Positions 14,633 through 25,200 of a stretch of DNA of 26,907 nt are shown here, piece by piece. Source of the stretch: a virus. Positions within the stretch are counted from its first letter, which is position 1. The number at the start of each line of letters is the position of its first letter. The translations under genes were made by a program, and so were the position numbers. Where the stretch lies: IMG/VR virus record IMGVR_UViG_3300020457_000078, positions 1-26,907 of that record; one strand, given 5' to 3'. The notes under the pieces were generated by a model, which made no database searches, was not told the origin of the DNA, and saw only the letters and a list, made by a program, of their open reading frames with translations.

Positions 14633-16137
14633 GAATACTCCAACGGAAGAAATTTTATTGTAACGTATATGTTTGCACTAGAAGTTGTAAGATTTTTAAT
14701 TGTCATATGAAGTTTACTTCTATCTGAACCACTAACATCTTCATTCCAACCATATACACCAGGAGTAATTTTAATCGGTGCTGGGGGATTGCCTGGCATT
14801 GCTTGGTCTTCAAGATGAACAGTTTCGAGAAGTAATCCACTTCCAGGTGTTGGATCAGTATCTATATCTCTACTGGAATCATCATTTCTAGCTGTTGATG
14901 AAGTATATAACCTAATCCAACATTCAGTATCTGCTTCAACCTCCATAATTGCATAAGAATCAACATTAGTAAATGTTGTGTTTAAAGATAATTCTGTTGT
15001 AACATCAGCATTACTAGCAACAGTATTTTGCCAAGCTACTGTTTGTCTAACCGCAGATGTTGGAGATCCACTTCCACCAGACGCAATACCTTTAGTTTGT
15101 AATTGATTACCCATGTATGCATGATTAACACATTGATAATATAAAATAGCTGGAGTTGATGTTGTTACTGCAATTGAAGTAAAATCACCAGCTTGTCCTG
15201 CAGATCCATTACTTACTACTGCAGTTGTATAAGGAATTGTTTTTGCAGCATCTTCATAAAAAAGTAATTCATGATTAGCATTGCTAGGTTCACTTTGATC
15301 AAATTTATAAGTTTTTCCAGGAACTAAATCCAAAAATGGTGATTCATAATCTATTCCATCTATCTTAAACATATAACCTAAACTTGATCCTTGACCATGA
15401 TATCGATGATCAGTAGTTTTTGTTACCACTCTAACATCTATTTGAACTTCTATACCAGTTTCAGCAATAGCAGAATTTGGAACAGTTGATCCTGATGCTT
15501 CTTGAGGTTCCCACGTATTATTCGCCGTCCATGTTAATACGTCGCTTGCTTGTGGTGAAATTGTTAAAGTATCAACATCACCCAAACTATTAATGACCTT
15601 ATTTTGAATAAACCCACTTGCAAGATCAACTCTTCTCGGCTCATACTGATCAGTTTGATCAACCCAATGTAAAACAGCTCCTGCAGTTAATGATGGATTA
15701 CCAATATATGTATCAGCATCCGAATCAACATTAGAAAGACTTCCAATAGTGGAAATTGTTTGATTTGCCACCCAAGCATAATCCGTACCATTCCAACTTA
15801 AAACATCACCAGAGGAAGCAGAAGATTGATTTAAATGAGTGTCAACATCACTATCTGCATAACCTTGTGGAGCCAATTGCGGTTCCCATGTACTATTTGC
15901 AGTCCATGTTAAAACGTCGCTTGCTTGTGGTGAAATTGTTGAAGTATCAACATCAGAATGAACATTTATTGTGGATGATTGTGATAAAATTCTATTGTGT
16001 GTTCCATCATTGTATGCAATCCATGAAGTTCCATCCCATTTATAAACTATATCATGATCTTGAAAACCTCCATCAGAAACAGTATGGACAAAAGTTTGTC
16101 CTATAGTTGGATTACTTGGAAAATTAATTGCCGCCAT
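14629..16137 (-). CDS. Tail-fibre-type protein with a cupredoxin-like module
   Basis: The 502-residue product has an N-terminal module (FPSNPTIGQTF, VYKWDGTSWIAYN) seen in phage fibres. It then has repeated short modules at about 60-95, 95-125, 130-170 and 185-212 of the type DVDT..ISPQASDVLTWTAN..WEPQ. Residues about 228-350 form a cupredoxin-like domain: HGQGSSLGYMFKIDG, VPGKTYKFDQSEPSNANHEL with His289, and ILYYQCVNHAYMG with Cys336, His339 and Met342. These four residues are the ligand set of a type-1 copper site. The C-terminal domain at about 362-502 (ECWIRLYTSSTARNDDSSRD; ITPGVYGWN) is a beta domain that I remember from marine phage fibres. The ribosome site is weak, and the stop overlaps the protease start. 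It probably forms part of the fibre or baseplate surface. Confidence 0.75.
   Translation of the reverse strand: MAAINFPSNPTIGQTFVHTVSDGGFQDHDIVYKWDGTSWIAYNDGTHNRILSQSSTINVHSDVDTSTISPQASDVLTWTANSTWEPQLAPQGYADSDVDTHLNQSSASSGDVLSWNGTDYAWVANQTISTIGSLSNVDSDADTYIGNPSLTAGAVLHWVDQTDQYEPRRVDLASGFIQNKVINSLGDVDTLTISPQASDVLTWTANNTWEPQEASGSTVPNSAIAETGIEVQIDVRVVTKTTDHRYHGQGSSLGYMFKIDGIDYESPFLDLVPGKTYKFDQSEPSNANHELLFYEDAAKTIPYTTAVVSNGSAGQAGDFTSIAVTTSTPAILYYQCVNHAYMGNQLQTKGIASGGSGSPTSAVRQTVAWQNTVASNADVTTELSLNTTFTNVDSYAIMEVEADTECWIRLYTSSTARNDDSSRDIDTDPTPGSGLLLETVHLEDQAMPGNPPAPIKITPGVYGWNEDVSGSDRSKLHMTIKNLTTSSANIYVTIKFLPLEYS
15506..15580. repeat. Fibre module repeat, copy 1 (pair with 15881-15955)
   Basis: This 75-base stretch matches 15881-15955 at about 69 of 75 positions by eye. 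Both copies encode the WEPQ/DVLTWTAN/SPQAS module in the same gene and phase. Diverged copies lie in the 1035-residue fibre gene near 17065 and 17565. Confidence 0.75.
15770..15839. repeat. 70-base block shared by two fibre genes (pair with 17325-17394)
   Basis: The block matches 17325-17394 in the neighbouring 1035-residue fibre gene at 68 of 70 bases. Both encode HLNQSSASSGDVLSWNG followed by YAWV. The flanking codons diverge at once, which suggests recent exchange or duplication of a module. Confidence 0.85.
15881..15955. repeat. Fibre module repeat, copy 2 (pair with 15506-15580)
   Basis: This is the second in-frame copy of the 75-base module, with the differences clustered in its first half. 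It indicates module duplication within the fibre gene. Confidence 0.75.
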
Positions 16138-16147
16138 TATTTTCTTT

Positions 16148-19100
16148 CTATGCTACATGAATTGTTAAAAGCCATTCTGAAGTCGTATTACATACACCTT
16201 TAATTGTGTAACTACACATTTCCATTCCGACTGGTGTTATTCCTGATGTTCTTACTTGCGACGCAGCAACACCATCAATATTTACTTCAGTAATATTTTT
16301 TGGATATGACCCATTCCAAACAAAAATAGTAAAATCTAATGTTGCCCCAGGAATAGGCGCAGCACCATGAAAATTTACTGTGTATCCCGCAACTCCTGGA
16401 TCATAATTTGGAGTTTGTTCCACAAAATATGATTTCATTGCTCTTAAATCTATTTCAAATGTACTAGTTACTGATTGGGGAGTAGTTATTCTATGGCCTT
16501 GTGGTTCTTGTGAAAAAACATTATCATAATCATTATTTGTATAATTACCTGAAGATTCAGGGGGAAATAATTCATTAACAGTAACATTTAATTCCACATC
16601 AATTGATACCCAATTTCCATTTAAATATTCAAGAACTGATAATAATTCTGTTAAATTTAATTCAGATACCTCAGTATAAGTTTTTGAAAAAGTAGTATTA
16701 ATCCACGAAATTGCGCCAGCACTATTTAATGAAGTCCAACCAGAATGACTTGTTATTGAACTTGGCCAGACAGACTTTTTTCTCTTTTTTGTTTTTACTT
16801 TTCCACCCTCAATTGACATTTTATGTTCATCACCAATCCATAAAGAATTATCTGATAAGAACAAATGTCTAACTTTATATTCAGCATTTCCAAGATCATA
16901 TTGTGCGTTACTTGTAGGTATAAAATGTCCATTATAATCGAATCTATTATAAGCAGTATTTGCTGTTAAATGTACATTATTACCTGTAATTGAACTACCA
17001 GAAGGTATTGTTGGTGTATTGGTTAATGAATTATAGTCACCATCAAAACCTTGTGGGGCTAATTGAGGTTCCCATACATTATTTGCAGTCCAAGTTAAAG
17101 TATCTCCGGTTGATGGTGTAGTTGAAGAAACATCTGTTAAATCATCTATGTTTGATAATTGTTGAAAAGGAGAAGCATCAACCCATTGGTTACTAGAACC
17201 ATCATTATAATAAATTTTTAATTTTCCTTCAAAAGAATCCCACCACATATCACCATCACTCGGTGTTGATGGTGAGTTTTCTGATACTGAAACTGTTGCT
17301 CCACCACTTCCACCACTTTGAACTACCCAAGCATAATCAGAACCATTCCAACTTAAAACATCACCAGAGGAAGCAGAAGATTGATTTAAATGAGCATTAA
17401 CATCAATATTAGTATAAAGTGTTGGTCTATTAGTTAATGAATTATAATTACCATCAAACAATGTTGGTTTATTAGTTAATGAATTATAATTACCATCAAA
17501 CAATGTTGGTAAATTTGTTAATGAATTATAGTCACCATCAAATCCTGCAGGAATTTCTTGGGGTTGCCATGAATTATTTGCAGTCCACGTTAGAACATCT
17601 GTAACTTGTGGTGTAGAAGAATTAACATCTGTTAAATCACTAATATTAGATGGTATTGTTGGTTTTCCTGTCAAAGAACTATAAGTTCCATCAAACAATG
17701 TTGGTTTGTTAGTTATGATTGACCATGATACTTTAGCATCAATCCAGCCAGATCCATCATAGTAAAGAACACTTTCATTTTGTGGTGAAGATAAATTGAC
17801 ATCAGATAAATGATCAATACTAGTTGGAATTGTTGGTACATTGGTAAAATTATCATAGTCAAGATAATATGATCCTGAATAATTTTCTAAAGTGGTAGCA
17901 TTTGTAAATGCAGTTTGATCTGTTGGCATCCATGTAGTACCTGTCCATGCAAGAAACTGACCATTACTAGGTGCCGCAGAAGAAACATTTGATAAATCAC
18001 TTAGATTTGCTGGTATTGTTGGTTTATTAGTTAAACTATCATAGTCACCATCAAACAAAGATGGTCTATTAGATAATGAATTATAGTCACCATCGAATAA
18101 TGTTGGTTTATTAGTTAAACTATCATAGTCACCATCGAATAATGTTGGTTTATTAGTTAAGTTATTATAATTACCATCAAAGGCATCAGTAATTCCAAAC
18201 CCAGCAATTGTTGTTGGTTTATTTGTAATATTTGACCATTCAATAGAAGAAGAAATCCATTGTGATCCATTGTACATAAGAAATTTTCCATTTTGTAATG
18301 ATCCAATATTAACATCAGATAAATCAGTTAGTTCTGATGGTATAGTTGGTTTATTTGTTAGATTATTATAATCAACAACTCCCGCAGACGCAGGTTCCCA
18401 TTTACCATTTGTAGAATTATATTTTAAAACTGATTCATTAGAAGGACTGCCAGAAACATCATCCAAATCACTTACTGAAAATGAAGAAGTAATTGAGGCA
18501 GGTAAACCATCAGAAACTTTTACTACTTCTAAGGATCCTGAATTTGATTTAAGATCTACTGTTCCTAATCTAATGGTGCTTCCTGAAAGATATAAATCTT
18601 TCCACTTTCTAGAATTAGATCCTAAATCACGAAGACTGTCTTGATCTGGTTCAATATTTTGATCCACATTTGCTAAATCAATATTGCCGGCAGCTGCTGA
18701 TGCTGAAGCAAAAACAAATTTGTTAAGACTTGCATCCCATCTAATAAATCTACCGTCAGCTAATGAAGTAGTATCAACATCATCCGCATCTTTTAGAAAA
18801 ACTATACCACCACCAGAACCTCCCATATAATTTTTATTAATTCTGGCGGTCAATTTTGTTATCTTATCATCAAAATCAGCTTTTAATTTTTCAGTAAGAA
18901 AATCATCTTCTTCTTTTATTTTAAATCTTAAATTCTCAATGTCTTTTGGAACATCTTCAAACTCATTATATTTCTCTCCCAACCATGCAACAGCATCACT
19001 TAAATTTTTAATTAAATGTGATACTTCAATAATTTTTAAATTTTCACTAGAAGATATAAAATTCTTCAACTCATTTAAAGCATCAGTCAAAGATTTTAAT

Positions 19101-19255
19101 TCTTCTATTGTTCCAGAATCTGCTATCTGTTTAAATTCTTTTACTGCATGATCTTCATTTACATAATGATTTCCGTCAGTAATTTTAAACGCTTTTCTTT
19201 CGACTGTTTCTTTTTCAATCTCTTTAACTTGCTTTAAAGAATCTTTAATGTTCAT
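16148..19255 (-). CDS. Repeat-rich tail fibre protein
   Basis: The 1035-residue product begins with a helical, coiled-coil-like segment to about residue 140. A Gly-rich hinge (MGGSGGG) and an attachment-type module (LKDADDVDTTSLADGRFIRW) follow. Residues 208-240 carry DLGSNSRKWKDLYLSGSTIR, a marine-phage fibre signature shared with the 2152-residue neighbour. From about 295 to 750 come many 14-residue units of the type FDGDYNSLTNKPTL or YNNLTNKPTIP, broken up by LSDV..SSPQNESVLYY-like modules. Residues 786-827 (YDLGNAEYKVRHLFLSDNSL, WIGDEHKMSIEGGK, then a Lys/Arg patch) begin the C-terminal tip region of about 250 residues. There is no enzyme motif. The start at 19255 has GAGAG upstream. It is likely a trimeric shaft with a C-terminal receptor-binding or tip domain. 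Confidence 0.85.
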   Translation of the reverse strand: MNIKDSLKQVKEIEKETVERKAFKITDGNHYVNEDHAVKEFKQIADSGTIEELKSLTDALNELKNFISSSENLKIIEVSHLIKNLSDAVAWLGEKYNEFEDVPKDIENLRFKIKEEDDFLTEKLKADFDDKITKLTARINKNYMGGSGGGIVFLKDADDVDTTSLADGRFIRWDASLNKFVFASASAAAGNIDLANVDQNIEPDQDSLRDLGSNSRKWKDLYLSGSTIRLGTVDLKSNSGSLEVVKVSDGLPASITSSFSVSDLDDVSGSPSNESVLKYNSTNGKWEPASAGVVDYNNLTNKPTIPSELTDLSDVNIGSLQNGKFLMYNGSQWISSSIEWSNITNKPTTIAGFGITDAFDGNYNNLTNKPTLFDGDYDSLTNKPTLFDGDYNSLSNRPSLFDGDYDSLTNKPTIPANLSDLSNVSSAAPSNGQFLAWTGTTWMPTDQTAFTNATTLENYSGSYYLDYDNFTNVPTIPTSIDHLSDVNLSSPQNESVLYYDGSGWIDAKVSWSIITNKPTLFDGTYSSLTGKPTIPSNISDLTDVNSSTPQVTDVLTWTANNSWQPQEIPAGFDGDYNSLTNLPTLFDGNYNSLTNKPTLFDGNYNSLTNRPTLYTNIDVNAHLNQSSASSGDVLSWNGSDYAWVVQSGGSGGATVSVSENSPSTPSDGDMWWDSFEGKLKIYYNDGSSNQWVDASPFQQLSNIDDLTDVSSTTPSTGDTLTWTANNVWEPQLAPQGFDGDYNSLTNTPTIPSGSSITGNNVHLTANTAYNRFDYNGHFIPTSNAQYDLGNAEYKVRHLFLSDNSLWIGDEHKMSIEGGKVKTKKRKKSVWPSSITSHSGWTSLNSAGAISWINTTFSKTYTEVSELNLTELLSVLEYLNGNWVSIDVELNVTVNELFPPESSGNYTNNDYDNVFSQEPQGHRITTPQSVTSTFEIDLRAMKSYFVEQTPNYDPGVAGYTVNFHGAAPIPGATLDFTIFVWNGSYPKNITEVNIDGVAASQVRTSGITPVGMEMCSYTIKGVCNTTSEWLLTIHVA
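17325..17394. repeat. 70-base block shared by two fibre genes (pair with 15770-15839)
   Basis: This is the partner copy in the 1035-residue fibre gene. The only two differences fall in the codons for the residues between WNG and YAWV. Confidence 0.85.
17421..17546. repeat. Three tandem 42-base repeats in the fibre gene
   Basis: Units at 17421-17462 and 17463-17504 differ at one base. The third, 17505-17546, is more diverged. Each unit encodes 14 residues of the type FDGNYNSLTN(K/R)PTL. Confidence 0.85.
18018..18185. repeat. Four tandem 42-base repeats in the fibre gene
   Basis: Units begin at 18018, 18060, 18102 and 18144. Units one and three differ by only a few bases, while units two and four are more diverged, giving a mosaic pattern. 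Each encodes FDGDYDSLTNKPTL or a close variant. Confidence 0.85.
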
Positions 19256-19276
19256 ATGTACTCTCTAATTTATAAA

Positions 19277-22200
19277 TTATGAATGCAAATCTACCCAAGA
19301 AATACCACCAGATCCATCAGAAATTAAACCTTGCATTTTATTAGTATCTGTATTATAAACTTGTGCACCAATATGTGCGGTTGTTGTAAATGCCGCATCT
19401 CTTTCTGCAGTTGTCATATGTGGTGGACCAAATGGTTTATATTCAACGTTAATATTATTATTTAGAGATGGATTATATGCAACTATACTTCCCGTAGGTT
19501 TACTAGCAGGAGAAAGTGATTTAAAATTATTTAATTTTTGTGCTGGCGGAGTAAACCATTTTGCATTCCCTGAAGGAGATGCAACATTTGTATCTGTAGT
19601 AAAATTAGTCCATGTATTATTTAAAGCATAAACTAAACCTGAAGTGGAAGTATTTGTTGCACTAATTCCTCTTGAGTCAGCTTCAGCTAACCAATCAGGA
19701 GCACATCCTCCTTTAATACCATGTTGATATATATTTCCTCCTGAATCATGTGTACCAAAACCCGCAGTAGCAGTACCTGATGTTACTCCTGATAATGCTT
19801 TTCTAAATCTCCATGAATCTAAGTATCCATGAAGACATTCGAACATCTCTTCACTAGCAGAAGTACCATTATAGTTTCCAACTCTCGAACCAGATCCTAA
19901 GTAAAATCCAGTATGATTATCTGCCCAACCTCCTTCATTCTTTACACCATAATGAGGATAATTTGGTGATTGAAGCCCAATTTGGGGATAACTAGAAATA
20001 TTATTATTAGCAGTATGATTTTGACTAGGTAACATATTATACCAAAAATAACTATTATTATTTCGATTTTGATAATACACCAAATTACCATTCATAAAAA
20101 CCAAGAAATGATTTTGTGTTCTCATAATTGCAAAATGATACCATACTGAATTTGTAAGTCCTGTTATATTTTGGGTTATAGTTTGATCCCAACCAGAGGT
20201 TGAACCAGCCGGCCAGTAACTTCCATCTTCATAAATCCATGTTTTTTCATTCCAGTGAATTCTTAAAGTATCACCTTCAAAACCAGCACAAAAACCATAG
20301 CCATGAGTATTATTATTCCAACTAGCTAATGTTTCAGTTCCAAATGCAAACAATTGGTTTGGATACCAACTATCCGAGATGGTTTTTTGAGCATGTATTT
20401 TAAACCATCCATCTATACAAAAATCATAATAACTAGGAATATCAAAATCTCCATGGTGTGGAGTTGAAGATCCTGTATCAGGATTGGTCCAAGTGCTTTT
20501 TTGTGCAGTTTTTGCAAAAACTTCAAGCAGTCCACCAACTTGAGAATCTTGACCACCGATCATAATACATTCACTTCCGTAATAAGGACCATTAGTACTT
20601 GTAAAACTATCATCCGCATAACTCTGTACATAGAGTGTATTTGTATTGTTACTATATTGTCTTGCACCAGTACCATCAGATTGTACAATCACCCACGTAG
20701 GAGAAGTACGCACACCCATATTATTAGTGTCTACTGCAGATATAGAACCATAAATTGGCATTATAAGTCTTGCTGCTCCATTCGCAGATCCATGAGTAGA
20801 AATATCTTTAAATCCTCCAAATCCTGCGTGTGGCACCATTTGATTGGTATGATCAGAACTAACATCATAAAGACCATCCAATAAAAATACAGTATTTGCA
20901 TCTGCATCAAGTGCTGTATATTCATAATATTCTTTGGTTAATATAGCTCCTGGTTCATTCATTGGTATATTAGTAGCCAAAGTAGACGAAAAATCTACTG
21001 TTCTTAGTGCGTGATATGTTGAACCTGATCCAATCATAGTATCAACACTATGGGGTTCCCATATATTATTACCTTGATGCCAAACTAAAAACTGATTTTC
21101 TGCTTGAGCGTTAGCATTAGAAGAAGCACTATTATTTACATTTGACAGATGATCAATTTCGATTCCCCAATCTTGTAAATTATGAGCTCGCCATTCTCCA
21201 GACATTCCATTAGTGTACCAACCTAATAAACGTCTATGATGAACTGATGATCCAAATGTATTTGGATCATCTGGGATATAACTTGTATTCATATTGGATA
21301 AATCACCAACAGCACTAGGAATAGTTAAAGTATGATTTGACCATGCCCCATTTTTATATTGTAATACTTGATTTTCTATAACTGCTACACCATTTGTACT
21401 AACAACAAAATTGTTTTTGCCCATTCCAGACATATCTGCGTCTGACCTAATTTTTTCTAAATTTGTGACATCATCTGCAGTAGCACCAATACAATACATA
21501 TAGCATTGTCTATTATTTGGTGGAGCTGTAGTATCTGGTCTGTCAGCAAAAGCAATTACTTTTATATTTACTGGTGTTAGAGCTGGAAGTGTCTCTGTTG
21601 CTGGAACTACTGTTCTATAGATTGTCATATCAACTAAATCTTCAACATTAGGACCATGACTTGGTGATATAGATCTAGTAGTTTGCTGTGATGATGCCCA
21701 AATTTGAAAACCTGGTTCAAAACCTCCGGAAGTAGATGTTTTATATCCACCATATAGTCCCATCATCAAATCTACGCCCAAGGGTTGACCTTGATTATAT
21801 CCACCAAACCAAAAGAATGAAGTCAACGCATCATATAACATAATACTAGTAACTTGTGTACCATTCGCCTCCTCACCATTAACAGTAATAAATTGATCAG
21901 CACCAAAATCTATATCTATTCTAATAGATTGTTCTCCTTGTCCATTATTTGTACCAGTAACCATTGTAGCTGATCCATCTAAATCAAAATTATAAGCATC
22001 AGTCTGTCCACCAATTGCTGTACCAGTTTTAAATTTGATAGATTCACCAGACCATGAAGTTGTTCCAAATCCTGCTAATGCAGTAGAATCACTCATAGGA
22101 TCATAACCATCCGGACCGACGCCTAAACGAATAGACAAAACAACATTTGAACCATTTTGTCCAGTGACAGTTGGATTATAACCAGTATTATTATAATCAA

Positions 22201-25200
22201 GCAATAACATTGTCTTACCATTTGTGCCAGTATTAGCTGGTAATCCTGAACCTGGTGATCCTGTTCCTCCTGACCACGCATCATCAAAAGCAGAACTTGT
22301 TGAAGTAGTTCCTGGATAATGTATACTTTGATCATAAGTTGCTGGTGGAGCACAATAAAAATCATGCGTTGTATTTTGTGAGTCATTGACTGGCCCGCCA
22401 TGATCAATCTGATATGCATCAAGAGTAGCAAGTCTATCTACAAAACTTGAAAATCTTGTATCAGCTTTTATTGCTGTTAGTACATGATTAGTATCTGATA
22501 CACCATAATGATCAGTTCCTGTAGCTGTTGTTGCAGTCACATCTGTCAAAAGTGGTATCTGATATATTTCTGTATCTGAAGAAATTCCACCAGATGTATT
22601 TGCAGTTGTTCCAGGACCTGTACGAAGATCATATATGTGTGCAGGTATCCCACTCGCAAGTGTAACTCCTGCGCTATAAGCATCAAACCAACCAGTAGGA
22701 TCTGAAATTTCGTACTGATTTTCGACAGAACCTTTTTTCGGTACATCTTTTATGTTTATTGTATCAATTGCAGATCCACTCCCATTTGACATAATAGGTA
22801 AATATGGAATACCTTCTGATATTGAATGTTTAAATGATCTGTCATAACTAATATCACGAAATAATGTATCACCATGATCACCTTTGTCTATAATAAGAAC
22901 AGTATTTTCATCACCCGTAAAATCTCCTGACGGTGGTGTAAATCCTGCAGATGTATATCTCGCTATATCTGATATTCTAAAATTATCAATAGATCCTCTC
23001 CAACTATCACTTATAGTTGGATTTACAGTATTTCCAATCATAAGTTTAGGAAAAGGATTATTAGACATAGTAAAAGCACCGTTCCAAGAATACCCTCCCG
23101 CAACATTAGTAATATCTTCTCCATCCAAATACATGAATATTTTATTATTATTTCTAACTACTGCTATGTGATACCATCTATTTGGAAACAATCCGTTATA
23201 ATAACCATCTCCTGCTCCAGGTGAAGATTCATTATTTTGAAATACTGTAAATGGATCATCGTCCCAAGATTTAATTGTTGAAGCTTGGGTATTTGAACCC
23301 ATAACTAACTTAAATGTTTTAGTTCCATTATTAGCTTCATGATATAATCTTAATCCAAAACCAGAATAATATTGAGGATAGTTAGAACCATTCTGCTCTA
23401 ATTCTACACCAGATTGTGTTGAATCTCCATGTTCAAATAATGTAAGAGATGTTGCTGTATTTCCTGAATATCCATTATCACCAGAAAATATTTCAGATGG
23501 TGTAGTCAAATATCTACTTGCATCTGACATTGACCAAGTTCCGCTTTCATCATAACCATGATAATAGGCTCCACCTGCACCACTATAACCACCCAACATA
23601 AAATTCATTTCATATGTGAAATCTTGATTTTGCTCTATATCATGATGTGCTTGACTTCCCATTTCTATCCCAGAAGGTTCTAATGCTTCTGAATATACGT
23701 TTCCAGTTTGCGCGGATGCATCAGGAGCAAATTCTATTGCGGTTTTTCCTCTTGTTCCTGAATCAAAATAAGAAGACCAATTTAATTTTGCTGATACTTG
23801 TGCATTAGCATTAACATAATATCTGAATGTAGCTTTCTTATTTGATCCCAGAGGAACATTGGATAAACTATTTTCAGGAGAAGCGTATGTATACCATTGA
23901 TATATTGCACCACCCCAATTAGACAAATTACCAAGATCATAGTTTCTATGACTATTAATGTTTATTGCGTGATATGCTTTCAAGTAATTGGTTTCGTCTG
24001 GACAAACAAAATATATATCTGTCATTGGGCCACCATAATATGGATCAGTCGCATCTCTTACACCTATGACAGTTGCATCCCATTCTACAAACTGTGTTCC
24101 TCCCCAAACTCTATATGTTCCTTGATTATTCACCGTATCAGTTTCTATGGTATAATCATTTTCAATATCAGGAAATCTAATTTGTATTTGCATTCCAAGG
24201 CCATAGTAATTATTATAATGATACCATTCACCATTATTATTATTACGTTGAGACAAATAGAATTGAGTTGATCCATCTCCATAACGTCCACCAGCTAGGT
24301 TTTCTTCCATAACTTCAAACCACCCTTTTGTTATATCATTTCCAGCTTCATCATCAGCATAAAGAGTAGATCCTCCCGTGATTCCAAATTTTCCACCATA
24401 CATGGTTACTGCTGAAGTTCCATCCGCATTGATATCTTGAATTGGTCCTGTTGGCCATGCCCATCCTGTCGGATCATTATTAATATATGCTGCGTCACCT
24501 CTATTTTGTGGATTTGGTGATAAAACAGGATTGTCCCACAGTCTACCTTTAAGATGAAAATGCATAACATTGTTTGTATTGTAGCTTTGGTGTGTTTGAC
24601 CACCTTCATATCCCCAATTGTTGAAACCATTGGATGTGAGGTAAACATCCGCAAAAACTGAACCAAAGGCTTGTCCAGGTGCCAATGTCATATTTGAACC
24701 GGATGTATCCCATTGTCCCGAGACCACATGACATCCTGTTGCTGGATACCAACTGGCACCTTCAGCAATATTAGGCATATTAACATTAGCATAATCAAAA
24801 TCCATTGTTCTATTAGTAAAGTGCCAAGTATCAACTGAGGATATTCCGCCCTGTATTGGACCTTCCCACATATGAGAACTTGGTGTTGATCCACCTTTTG
24901 TTAATTTTTCTTGATGCTTTGCTGTTTCAGAAAATCTAACACCATTTCCAACAACAGTAAGCATGTCACCGCCACCAGTACCACCACCGCCACCAGTTTC
25001 TGCATCTATTTCTTTAACTTTTATTGAAACTCTATCACCAGCGGTGCCATGAGCAGAAGTAGTTGCTCTTTTAATTTCAACATCTCCTTCAGCAGTCGAT
25101 TTAATTTCAACATCACCCAATCTTAAAGTACTTCCAGAAAGATATAAATCTCTCCATTTATTAGCATCAGAACCCAAATCATATGTTTCATTAGCTGAAG

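Noticed and set aside
17421-18185. CRISPR-like array
   Set aside because: The repeats are contiguous in-frame coding units without unique spacers.
19267-19274. TATAAATT before the 1035-residue fibre gene as a late promoter
   Set aside because: It ends only 12 bases before the ATG, so the start of transcription would leave almost no leader or ribosome site.
22123-22431. Minus-strand 102-codon frame inside the giant fibre gene
   Set aside because: It is an out-of-phase frame over an in-frame fibre sequence, with a low-complexity Leu/Ile/Met/Gln-rich product.
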